This document shows, in pieces, positions 34,615 through 44,601 of a stretch of 64,000 nucleotides of DNA. The notes beneath the pieces are model-generated. The model was given only the letters and a program-made list of their open reading frames with translations, made no database searches and was not told the DNA's origin. The position numbers were made by a program, and so were the translations under genes. Source of the DNA: Plantago ovata (lineage: Eukaryota; Streptophyta; Magnoliopsida; Lamiales; Plantaginaceae); contig CM051456.1 in assembly GCA_028274465.1 (NCBI GenBank), positions 61,614,753 to 61,678,752 of the forward strand, in the 5' to 3' direction. Position 1 is the stretch's first letter, and each line of letters begins with the position of its first letter.

Positions 34615-35580
34615 TAATTAAATTTCGATGACATCCTTCCAAGAAGAAGGAGTATCAACAGTAGACAATGCTTTGTCTTCAAACATTCTACAAAACAAGG
34701 TTAGAAATCTGGACCAAGTATTTGTTCTTTAGTTTCAATGACATGAGCTTTTGTATTCTCTTGCATTGAATCACTAGCATGTTAATTTCCACTGGTTTCA
34801 ATGTCATGAGTCTTGATTATCTCTTGCATTGCATTTCCAGGAAAACCACTAGCTTCAAGTCATGAGCCTTGGTTATCTCTTGACTTGAACTAGGTATGTG
34901 ATGCTAGGAGTCCCCACATTTGATCCGTCTCGTTCATTTGGTGCAGAATTGCATTCTCAACAAGGTCACTCATTTGACACTTAAGGAAGGCCAAGTCTTT
35001 CTCTTCCTATATAGGAAAGGTCTTGTCTCATTGATTGTCCCCACATGAATGTTACTTACCTTAGAACGATTGACTAAGAAGTCATAAATTGGACCAATCC
35101 TCTTTTGCTAGGGCATTTAAACCTTTGCCAAACGTCCCCACACTTTGAGGTAATCGTAAGTAGGGGTATAACCACTCGATAACTCATATGGAGTCTTGTT
35201 GTTATTCATGTGAGAAATTTTGTTCAGAATTTGTTGTTCATTAGGATAGCCCCTCCCCACATTTTTTGAGTAAACATGAAATCAACAACCATCTCATTGC
35301 AAATAGACTTAGAAAGTCCATTGTTTCCATCAACACATGTGTTGCTTAAATTTCGCAAGTACCTTTGCTATTCTCAACACCTGTGTTGGATAAATATTGT
35401 AGGAATTTTAGCTAAATCCAAGTGGGTTTTCCACGACTTTGTGGCTTATCCAAAGAGCGCTTACACATTCAAAACTTTTGTTTTATTGAATGTGCGTAAT
35501 CTACTATGATAGTAGAAAACACTTGAGAAAGAATTACTAAAATTCTCTTGGTGATGAAAGAGTAATTAAAGCTCCAAGTG
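34615..35580 (-). pseudogene. Decayed copia integrase region, 5' piece
   Basis: The minus strand around 35210-35100 translates to NNKTPYELSSGYTPTYDYLK followed by VWGRLAKV and RIGPIYDF. This matches the copia integrase C-terminal block KTPYELWKGYKPNLKYLKVWGC. Stops and frame changes are frequent. With 18935-19437 it forms one copia polyprotein in the correct order (integrase, then RT) interrupted by element D. Bases 35250-35580 hold no further motif I can name. Confidence 0.7.
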
Positions 35581-36199
35581 TGTTGGTTGAGAACTTAGCT
35601 AGGAAGCTCAAGAGTTGGAATTGGGAGTTATCCCACATAGCTAAAATGGGAAGAGTATGAGCAAGACATAAGTGTCTAGTTTGCAAGAGGGGTTGGGTCC
35701 CCAAGGGGCACCAATGATTTTAGACGGGAGAGGACCTAGATTGCTTCAGGGTCGCTCACACGCACCCGCCTGGCCGGGCCCAGGTCGTGGGTCGTGGGTC
35801 TGGGCTTGGTTGGGTTGGGCTGGGCTACTTGGTGGTGGTGTATATAATATTTTTGGACAAAATATTAACTCTATTTTGGTCCAAATAAGACGGTTCAAAT
35901 TTTTCTATCTGCTGGACGAATAGACATAAAGCTTTGCCAAAAAGCCATGTCTATTCGGAACTTGAAGTTCTTTTCCAATAGTCATGTCCGTTTAAAAACA
36001 CCACTTCGCGACTATAAATAAGACTCTCCTGCAGTAGCCAAAATAGCTCATTCATTCTGCTCTCTTCTCCTCTACTACTAAATAAAGTCTCTTCTTCCTT
36101 ATTGAGAAAAACCAGTTTGAATTTAGTTTGGTGTGCTACTTACTAAATTCTCCTGCAGTCTTATCTTGGGGATATATTTGCTGTACTGTGAGCACTAGT
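35581..36199 (+). repeat. Copia-type LTR 'G', left part
   Basis: It starts TGTTGGTTGAGAACTTAGC, has a plus-strand TATA box (TATAAATA, 36013-36020) and a pyrimidine-rich leader (CTCTTCTCCTCTACTACT). It is opposite in orientation to the decayed copia gene beside it, so it is a separate insertion. Family B split it at 36199 (TSD CTAGT). The GC-rich ORF inside (35672-35923) is not convincing as a gene. Confidence 0.65.
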
Positions 36200-37473
36200 T
36201 GATGAATGTGTATTTTACACTTTCAATCGAGTCTTTTTCACCTAATTTAGCTATCCTCTATGTTAATTTAGCTATATTTTAGTACATTTTATTAGAATAG
36301 TGTCACGTTTCCCTTTAGATTTTATTTTACAGGTTTTGGTTGAAATTCGAAGATTTCTGAGCAATTATATTGAAGTTGACAAGGAATTGGTGTTCCAGAA
36401 GCCTATTTGGAGTATCTGAAGGTTTCCGGATAGGATTTGGAGTCTAGGGGTCGAATCTGGAGGTTAGAAGGCCACTAGAAGTCAGAAACCGAGTCCGAAA
36501 AGGTGAAGAAATCCAAAACCGCGTCGAAAACACGGAAATTCCGCGAAATTACTGTGGGGCGAACCGCCGGAGCCTGGGGCGAACCGCCCCGTGATAATTC
36601 GGGGCCTATATATAGTGCTCAGTTTTCTCTCCGAAAATCATATCTTTCCAGACCTTCTCTCTCACCTCTCTCTATAGTTTTAGGTAGGAACTTCCCGGGG
36701 CCTGTCCTGGGAGTTTTGTAGCTTAGGGGATACTTTTTCATAGCAGTTTGGAGCTTGTAGGACGGCAATCATCCTAATACTGACAACCTTCGGTAACTTT
36801 GTATCTTACAGTTTTATTCTACTTATTTTATATTCTTTCAACATGTTTTCTTCTATGATTTCTGTTGATTGCATGCCTATTATGAGTAGCTAAATTTATC
36901 ATTGGTGGTAGTATGTGAATTCTTAGCGAGGGAAGATAATCATGCTAATGGCTATATCGCGCATTATACTCCGTGTCATTGCTTTATTTCGTTGATCAGT
37001 TGTAACCAAAATTCTCGTATGTTGTATTGATTATTATGCACAATTGGACACTAGTCGACCATCAGACAAATTATCTTCGCAGTGTTGCATAATTACGGAA
37101 CACATTAGGACAATCGTTGTTGACTAGTCAGACCAAATTATCTTCGTAGTGCTTAATACTTGCAACAGGACACTAGATTGATTCAAAGATCTCTATGCAA
37201 GACCGATGAATTTATGCATGATTATCGACCCATTATGTTAAGAAGGACCATACTATCACCAATCTCCATTATCTGCTTGAAACCCCCTATTGCTATCTAT
37301 CTGCTGTTTTTATATTCTCTTGTTAAATAGATAAAGCTAGTTATAGTCCTGAGAGAACGACACTCGAGTCATTCTACTGCTACACTACGGTTTTCGTTAT
37401 AGTTGTGGATTGCCTTTGGCTAAATAACAAATTTATTTGACTGAACCGGGACCTGACAAACTCGCGTTCATCA
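36200..37473 (+). repeat. Element B 5' LTR
   Basis: TGATGAATGTG to GCGTTCATCA. A GC-rich palindromic segment (36552-36586, GGGGCGAACCGCCCC type) lies just upstream of the TATA box TATATATA at 36607-36614. Transcription probably starts about 30 bp further on. Confidence 0.92.
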
Positions 37474-37476
37474 AAT

Positions 37477-37494
37477 TGGCGCCGCTGCCGGGGA
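37477..37494 (+). promoter_or_regulatory. Primer binding site (element B), tRNA-Asp type with one mismatch
   Basis: TGGCGCCGCTGCCGGGGA, three bases after the LTR. It differs from the family A PBS by one base (GCTG for GTTG), so it pairs with tRNA-Asp with one mismatch. Confidence 0.85.
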
Positions 37495-37635
37495 CTATAC
37501 TCCTTTTTTCTGTTTAATTTGTTTATATTTACAGCTTTAGATTCCTAATTCTATTAGTTTTAGTTTTCTTTTTAATCTCTCTCTGATACTGCTTTCCTAG
37601 TTTGTTTCTAATCACCTTTCCTAGTCTGTTACAGA

Positions 37636-39792
37636 TTGTGTATGCCGCATACATGTTCTGCAGGTACACCGCTTGCTAATTCAATTGCTGAGATCGACAG
37701 AGTCTACTACCAGAGAAGGCGACTACTTGAAAGGCGCGCACTAGAGGAAATAGAGGAAACCGATTTCTCTGAATCTCTACTTAGTCTCTTCAAGGAAATC
37801 AACGGAATGGCAGAAGCTAGACCACTGAAGGCATGGGTACAACCCACCAAGGATCATATGAGGGGACCGGCGATAGTTCTTTCGTCTGCAACCCGAGATC
37901 TGGAGATCAAGAACCACGCATTCCAACAACTTCCGAGGTTCTATGGCTTATCAAGGGAAGATGTGATGGGGTACTTGCACGATATCGATGATTTCGTCAA
38001 CCAACTCCCACGACCCGGAGCTGACATAACAACGGATGAGTTAAGGATGAAGGTTTTTGCTATGGGACTTGGCGACAGAGCCAAGTCATGGCTGAGTTCT
38101 CTTCCAGCAGGCTCGCTGGACACTTGGGAAAAGGTTTTTTCAGCTTTCATGGAGAAATACTTCCCTCACACCTTGACTACCGCGCTAAAGGCGCAGATCA
38201 CTGGATTCAAGCAGGACTATGATGAGACCATCTACACCGCGTTCGAGAGGTTCCAAGATCTCACGAACAAGTGCCCTCACCATGGTTTTGAACTTTCCGA
38301 CCTAGTCCAACACTTCTACAATGGACTAACCTTCGAGAACCAACAAGTGGTGGATTTCCAATGCCGAGGCAATATTTGGGAGGAAACCGCAGAAGCCGTC
38401 TGGGCAGTTTTCGAAAGGCTTGCTAAGGGTTCGCAGTTCAAGGACCCAAGAGCAATGGTTAGGAGACGTGGACCCGAAGCTCCACCGACTAAAGAAGCCC
38501 CTATGTACAGGGGGAATGGGGATCAATTCAAGTGCTTTACCAACGAATTGAAGCAAGTCCTCAAGAGCGCCACCGGAACAACTGTTTCGAACGAAGTATG
38601 CCAAATATGCAAGAACTATGGGCATGGGGATCATATGTGTAAATCGGAGCTGGCATACGATGATGGCAACTGGGCTCGAGGAGGCGAAGAAGAAGCCTTT
38701 GCTACGGAGTTTGGCATTAAAGAAGTTAGCTACGGACAAGACGGTAGGAATCCTCGAGGAGGATTTTGGAGAAGAGGATACCGTAACAATCAAGGATATG
38801 CATCGGCTAACCAAACTTATGGACCTAGCCAAGACCGTAGTAGGCTGAACTATGGTAATGATCACTGCGAAAACCCCACTCCGAAAGAGCCACTGAAGTC
38901 GAAGTCGGCTCAACTGATGGAGAACTTGCAAAAGTTGGTTGATCACACACAAAGTTTTCTCAAACGTTATGAAGAAGATTCTGAGAAGACTAGGGCAAGG
39001 CTCGATAGGTTGGAAGAGAGCACTAGGCTTGCCCATCAAAAGATGCAAGAGTTGATCGACCGAGGAGCAAGTAGGGAACAAGGCAAACTGCCTAGCAACA
39101 CTGTGAAGTCGAAATTAGTTGGTGATGTACCTGACGAAATCACCATCAGGAAGGTCGTTAGGTGCGAGTGTTGCATGAAGGAAGAACTTCTACAGGCTGA
39201 GGAAGAAGAGAAGGACCTCGGTTCTGACGCAAGTGATGAGGAGCAAGAGGATCCCGAACCCCTCCCTAAAAGTTTTGATGTTAAGGTAGGGATTGGTGAG
39301 CTTGAAGATGTCCGTGCCACACTAGACACGGGATCCTACTCAAACATAATCCCTTTGAATGTGTTTGAAAAGAGCAACCTTGGAAAACTATCTGAGCAAA
39401 GGGCTATTGTGCGACTGGCGGATGGATCCTTTATGAGACCTGAGGGCATTGTGAAAAATGTGTTGGTCAAGATTGGTGAAGCATCTATATATACCAACTT
39501 TGTAGTTATGCAGGCATCTGCACCTGGGACGGGGGATGAAATACTCTTAGGGCAAACGTTCTTAACTAAACTACGCTCCGTGATGGACATCTACCAAAGA
39601 ACCTGCACCATCGAAGTGGATGGCAAGCAACACGTGTTGCAAGCCCTACCTGATCCACCTGAACCGCCTGATATTTCTTTCACTACTCACTACTGTGGTC
39701 TTGCAGCCTATGTTCTTTCTTATTCACAGGTTCGTGGCATGGAGAGGAGATCCATGAAGGGGAAGTCTAGTACCCGCAGAAAGAAGAGATAG
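37636..39792 (+). CDS. Intact gag-protease of element B (718 aa)
   Basis: One open frame without stops. Residues about 75-245 form an Athila/Tat capsid domain (FYGLSREDVMGYLHDIDDF, LRMKVFAMGLGDRAKSWLSS, CPHHGFELSDLVQHFYNGL). A zinc knuckle CX2CX4HX4C is at 322-335 (CQICKNYGHGDHMC). A coiled coil lies at about 425-480, then an acidic stretch. An aspartic protease with ATLDTGSYSNIIPLN (DTG at 564-566) and ILLGQTFL follows. The C-terminus is basic (RRKKR). The start is the first ATG, about 140 bp past the PBS; an ATG at residue 57 is an alternative. The frame is intact while pol is absent, as expected for an element that keeps its own particle proteins and borrows polymerase. Confidence 0.92.
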   Translation: MCMPHTCSAGTPLANSIAEIDRVYYQRRRLLERRALEEIEETDFSESLLSLFKEINGMAEARPLKAWVQPTKDHMRGPAIVLSSATRDLEIKNHAFQQLPRFYGLSREDVMGYLHDIDDFVNQLPRPGADITTDELRMKVFAMGLGDRAKSWLSSLPAGSLDTWEKVFSAFMEKYFPHTLTTALKAQITGFKQDYDETIYTAFERFQDLTNKCPHHGFELSDLVQHFYNGLTFENQQVVDFQCRGNIWEETAEAVWAVFERLAKGSQFKDPRAMVRRRGPEAPPTKEAPMYRGNGDQFKCFTNELKQVLKSATGTTVSNEVCQICKNYGHGDHMCKSELAYDDGNWARGGEEEAFATEFGIKEVSYGQDGRNPRGGFWRRGYRNNQGYASANQTYGPSQDRSRLNYGNDHCENPTPKEPLKSKSAQLMENLQKLVDHTQSFLKRYEEDSEKTRARLDRLEESTRLAHQKMQELIDRGASREQGKLPSNTVKSKLVGDVPDEITIRKVVRCECCMKEELLQAEEEEKDLGSDASDEEQEDPEPLPKSFDVKVGIGELEDVRATLDTGSYSNIIPLNVFEKSNLGKLSEQRAIVRLADGSFMRPEGIVKNVLVKIGEASIYTNFVVMQASAPGTGDEILLGQTFLTKLRSVMDIYQRTCTIEVDGKQHVLQALPDPPEPPDISFTTHYCGLAAYVLSYSQVRGMERRSMKGKSSTRRKKR

Positions 39793-41353
39793 GCGCGGAC
39801 AGGAGTCGAGTCAAAGACTTTAAACAATGGCGCTATCCGGGAGGTAACCCGGAGATTTTATCGCTTTAGATTTTATCTCACGAGTTTGATTGAGTATTAT
39901 AGGTCACTTATACAAGCATTAGCTCTCACCTTGGATCCACTTTCGACGTTCGGGACGAGCGACGACGTTCAGGTTTGGGGAGGAGGCTATCGCTGGTTAT
40001 CTCTATACTTATCTTGGTTATGATAAACTCGTGAATTTTTTTGCATTTGCACGTTTACTGCTTTCCTAGGATAGTCTTGCATGTTTTATATGGAGTTTAT
40101 TGCCGAATTTTTTGAACTTTTTTATTGGGTAGATCAACTAACTATGCCATTAATCGTATGCTTCATCTCTATGAATTTGTTTGAGGTTTTTCTCGCTTGG
40201 CTTGTCACATGTATGTATTGCACTTAGTTGAGCTTGGTAGTCTCGACATCACTTAGTGGTGTTTTCTCTACTGTGGTTCACGAAGGCCTTTATAATAGGA
40301 TGATGCATGTTAGGGTCTTATGGTTATTTTCCCGAGTAATTATGTACCTAAGAGGCAACATGTCTTCACCATGCTTTGAGATTGATAAATGCCTAGGAAG
40401 GAGGTAGTGTGAGGTTGTGTGATCCTTTGTTTATAGCCTATTCTTCCGAATAGGATTGGGGAAGGGGTTACACCATCATAGACTTGTTTCTGTTTTCCAT
40501 TTTCGTATCGTGAGTTTATTTTTCTTTTCCGTGAATTTTGTACTCCAACCTATTCTTTCGAATAGGTTTGGGGAAGTTGTGTGAGTCATTTTTCTTCTCT
40601 TTTTGTTATGCTACTGCTGGCTAAAAAAAAATCGAAAAAAAAAAAGAAAAATTCCAGAGAAAAAGAGAAAAAGAAAAAGAAAAAGAATCTGGAAAGAAAA
40701 AAGAAAAGACCCCAAAAAATCAAAGAAGGGTCCAAAAAGAAAGCCAAATAGCAGTTTAGCAAAGTTTGAGTCTTTTCCATTTTTCGTATTGTTCGTAATC
40801 GTGTTGTAATTTTTATTTTTTATCTTTTTTGTCTTGAGTGTCATCTGTTCTAGACCACCCTCGTCCTGCCATTCAGGAAGTGGTGAATAGCTTAAGACTT
40901 TACTTGAGAGATGGGTAGAATAGGGGAGTGTTATCTTTTATAGGGAACCCTCCTTCGTTTGATGAGAGCCAGTACTGGTTCGACCTCTTTTGAGGGAAAG
41001 TCTTAACATGGTGGAACAACAGTAAGTCCTCAGTTTCATAGGCACGGGGCAACCATTCGTATCTTAGCATGCTTCATTACGTCGTCACTGACTAGGTCCA
41101 GGTAGAGAATGTTACGAGAGACTATCTTGTCTTGACATAAGTGCTTATGTGGATGAGTATAAGTCAATCGAGGTATTCTTCATCCTATATTTATGCTTTG
41201 ATTTATATGGTTTTTGTTCATATGTTATTTGGTAGATTCAGTAGATTAGTTCATTTTATTTGGCATGAAACTCCATTTTGAGTCTTGCATGTTTTTTGTA
41301 TTAGAGTCTAGCTTAGTTGCTTGAGGACAAGCAAAGGTTCGGTTTGGGGAGTT
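39793..41353 (+). other. Element B 3' noncoding region and PPT
   Basis: Contents in order are a leader-like stretch and two hairpins CCTATTCTTTCGAATAGG-like (40437-40454, 40549-40566), each followed by GGATTGGGGAAG or TTTGGGGAAG. An A/G tract of about 125 bp (40622-40749) follows. The PPT GGTTTGGGGAGTT (41341-41353) ends the region. No pol motif and no credible ORF; frames over the A/G tract give only K/R-rich or F-rich low-complexity peptides. Confidence 0.8.
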
Positions 41354-42627
41354 TGATGAATGTGTATTTTACACTTTCATTCGAGTCTTTTTCACCTAAT
41401 TTAGCTATTCTCTATGTTAATTTAGCTATATTTTAGTACATTTTATTAGAATAGTGTCACGTTTCCCTTTAGATTTTATTTTACAGGTTTTGGTTGAAAT
41501 TCGAAGATTTCTGAGCAATTATGTTGAAGTTGACAAGGAATTGGTGTTCCAGAAGCCTATTTGGAGTATCTGAAGGTTTCCGGATAGGATTTGGAGTCTA
41601 GGGGTCGGATCTGGAGGTTAGAAGGCCACTAGAAGTCAGAAATCGAGTCCTAAAAGGTGAAGAAATCCAAAACCGCGTCAAAAACGCGGAAATTCCGCGA
41701 AATTACTGTGGGGCGAACCGCCGGAGCCTGGGGCGAACCGCCCCGTGATAATTCGGGGCCTATATATAGTGCTCAGTTTTCTCTCCGAAAATCATATCTT
41801 TCCAGACCTTCTCTCTCACCTCTCTCTATAATTTTAGGTAGGAACTTCCCCGGGCCTGTCCTGGGAGTTCTGTAGCTTAGGGGATACTTTTTCATAGCAG
41901 TTTGGAGCTTGTAGGACAGCAATCATCCGGAGACTGACAACCTTCGGTAACTTTGTATCTTACAGTTTTATTCTACTTATTTTATATTCTTTCAACATGT
42001 TTTCTTCTATGATTCATGTTGATTGCATGCCTATTATGAGTAGCTAAATTTATCATTGGTGGTAGTATGTGAATTCTTAGCGAGGGAAGATAATCATGCT
42101 AATCGCTATATCGCGCATTATACTCCGTGTCATTGCTTTATTTTGTTGATCAGTTGTAACCAAAATTCTCGTATGTTGTATTGATTATTATGCACAATTG
42201 GACACTAGTCGACCATCAGACCAATTATCTTCGTAGTGTTGAATAATTACGGAACACATTAGGACAATCGTTGTTGACTAGTCAGACCAAATTATCTTCG
42301 TAGTGCTTAATACTTGCAACAGGACACTAGATTGATTCAAAGATCTCTATGCAAGACCGATGAATTTATGCATGATTATCGACCCATTATGTTAAGAAGG
42401 ACCATACTATCACCAATCTCCATTATCTGCTTGAAACCCCCTATTGCTATCTATCTGCTGTTTTTATATTCTCTTGTTAAATAGATAAAGCTAGTTATAG
42501 TCCTGAGAGAACGACACTCGAGTCATTCTACTGCTACACTACGGTTTTCGTTGTAGTTGTGGATTGTCTTTGGCTAAATTACAAATTTATTTGACTGAAC
42601 CGGGACCTGACAAACTCGCGTTCATCA
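41354..42627 (+). repeat. Element B 3' LTR
   Basis: 1274 bp, colinear with the 5' LTR, with TATA box at 41761-41768. Ends GCGTTCATCA followed by TSD CTAGT. Confidence 0.92.
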
Positions 42628-42632
42628 CTAGT

Positions 42633-42880
42633 GCAGAGAAAATGTTATTTCAGAGAACTCGGACTATCCCGTTATTCTGCAGCATTACTTATACCTACTT
42701 ATACTCTATCTTCCAGTTTCCTTTCTTTACAGATACTTTCATCGAAGTAACTAAATTACTGTCTCCATCTTCAATTCTTTACAAGTATGTCCACATAATA
42801 GAAGGTTTGTTTAGACAAGTTACTTTCACAATTACATGGTGAATTGACCTGTTAATATTGGTTCAAGGTTGAATATGCAC
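42633..42880 (+). repeat. Copia-type LTR 'G', right part (end uncertain)
   Basis: After the B TSD the sequence GCAGAGAAAATGTTATTTCAG should continue LTR G from 36199. I could not find a clear CA end, PBS or matching TSD, so the boundary is a guess. Confidence 0.4.
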
Positions 42881-43417
42881 CGACTAGCAGTCCCCATAGA
42901 AATGAAGTCGTGTCAAACTCATTTTCCACCATTAATTAGTAGAAGCAATTTTCCAAACCAATACACAACTTCGGAAGTGGACTTTATTGTAAGTTATACA
43001 AGATACCAAGTATTCATTCTTGTTACAAGTTTGCCTCTATGTTTGTAATTCACAGATTACTTCCACATCGGTTCTTATGAAATATTCCAGAAATATTTCA
43101 TGTTCTCAACAACACATCAATGTATCAAGACACAAGTTAAACTTGATTTATTATGTGCAACCAAGGTGTGGGAAATTTGTGTCACAACTTAAACTATGAA
43201 AAACATTCACTCAGAATTTCAAGATTTACACATTTAACATGGTCACTTCGTATAGCATCTCCACACTATAAGAACCATTTAAATTACACTTAAATTATGA
43301 CGTTGCTAAGATTATCATCGGATAATCCATCAAAGATTAAAGTCTTAGGCAATTCATCTAAGACCAACGTCTTAGGCAAAACCTCCACACCCACAATATT
43401 TCCAAGAGAGAAGGAGA
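42881..43417. other. Unassigned sequence between LTR G and the Retand-like LTR
   Basis: AT-rich. I recognise no domain or repeat. The minus strand near 43320-43390 has a short open stretch (LPKTLVLDELPKTLIFDGL) with an internal repeat, origin unknown. Confidence 0.4.
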
Positions 43418-44484
43418 TGATGTTACTAAAATATGTCTAGTCTCGTACTAATTCGTCAACATGCAAATTAGGGCGACCCGGACTCTCTGGAGTACATAGA
43501 AACTGCGAGGATGCTTCCGATGCAAGTGACGATATACCGAGAGGTCACTCCCTCGAGTAAATTGGCACATCCGGAACTATGCACCTTCAGGTTCCAAATA
43601 CGTCTGGGACCAAGAGTCTATGGAAATTGCCTGTAAGGTCCTAAGGTCCAGGGCCGTAATGACGTATGCCAGAGATCCTACAGTCGCATGCTTTCGGATG
43701 CTATATCCGAGGTCTAGTACTTATGTATACGTGGACCATGATAAAGCATCTGGATTTGTCAATAACAAATAGCTGCATAACACAAGTGGATAAGATCAAG
43801 GCAGATATTTATCCTTACACGATCATTGGGCCACGTCCATGACTGTCAAGGTATAGCCTACCAACCACATATGTGTGTGGACACTTGGCATAATTTTGTG
43901 ATGGCAACGGCATGCGCTCCTCTGAGGTCTATAAAAGGAGTGGTTCCCATAGAGAAAGCTAAGGTGGAAAACACATTAGGGCAACACTCTCAACAACTTA
44001 ACTTCACAGGTACAACCTTGAGTCTTCTTGGTGGGAAGCTCCGGGCAACAACAAGAGTTCATCTTGGAAATCCATCTTGGAGAAATATCCTTCATCATTA
44101 CTGTTATATTCACTACACTCACCGTCACCAGTCACCTACACACACTTTTCCATATTCACAAGGTCGACATTCAACCACCTTCAAGTAAAGTCTTCCAAAC
44201 CGGTTTGACCAAAAAGCATACCAGGCAACACATGCACACACCCCCTAGGTAGATATTGCTCGAGGAAGGACGATCGGAGTTCAAGCTTGCTTCTAGAGGA
44301 GCGAGGAGTCAGACTAGAAGATTTTGAGGTCGGACAAGGCAGAGAGTCACGGTTCAGGAGGACAGGACGAGGCGACACCTGGAAAGAAGATCCTACCTCC
44401 TTTAGCTCCATCCACCAGGGTCACGGAAAGCGAGTTATTCGTCATTATCTGATTTATCTCCCAAGGGAAAATCACGTCCCATCA
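43418..44484 (+). repeat. Retand/Tat-like LTR (about 1.07 kb)
   Basis: The right end (CCCATCA, 44484) is placed by the PBS four bases later. A TATA box (TATAAAAG, 43930-43937) precedes a probable transcript start. The left end is put at TGATGTTAC (43418) because it mirrors the CATCA end; this is less certain. Confidence 0.6.
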
Positions 44485-44488
44485 TTTA

Positions 44489-44505
44489 TGGCGCCGTCTG
44501 TGGGA
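44489..44505 (+). promoter_or_regulatory. Primer binding site of the Retand/Tat-like element
   Basis: TGGCGCCGTCTGTGGGA, the PBS common in plant Tat-lineage elements, right after the LTR end. Confidence 0.8.
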
Positions 44506-44601
44506 ACCGGCACAAAAAGATGGTTTCTAGGTTCTTTGCTTTAGCAAGGGTAGAGTAAATTTAAAGTTCCATACCCAGACATCCTTAAAGGGAGTGGAGC
44601 C

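Larger units (their letters stand above)
36200..42627 (+). mobile_element. Element B: complete gag-pro-only Athila/Tat-like retrotransposon, 6.4 kb
   Basis: Two 1274-bp LTRs (36200-37473, 41354-42627), differing at roughly one to two percent of positions by eye, are flanked by the TSD CTAGT (36195-36199 and 42628-42632). The interior has PBS, one open gag-protease gene, a 1.56-kb noncoding 3' region and a PPT. No RT, RNase H or integrase coding exists anywhere between the LTRs, so this intact-ended element must be mobilised in trans. Confidence 0.92.

Noticed and set aside
35672-35923. GC-rich 83-codon ORF
   Set aside because: Sits in the U3 of copia LTR G upstream of the TATA box; no homology recognised.
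38326-39081. 251-codon minus-strand ORF opposite element B gag-pro
   Set aside because: Antisense shadow of a well-supported plus-strand gene.
40586-40844. K/R-rich and F-rich ORFs over the A/G tract (also 48016-48253 and 4075-4290)
   Set aside because: Low-complexity translation of a purine tract that is a conserved noncoding landmark of the family.
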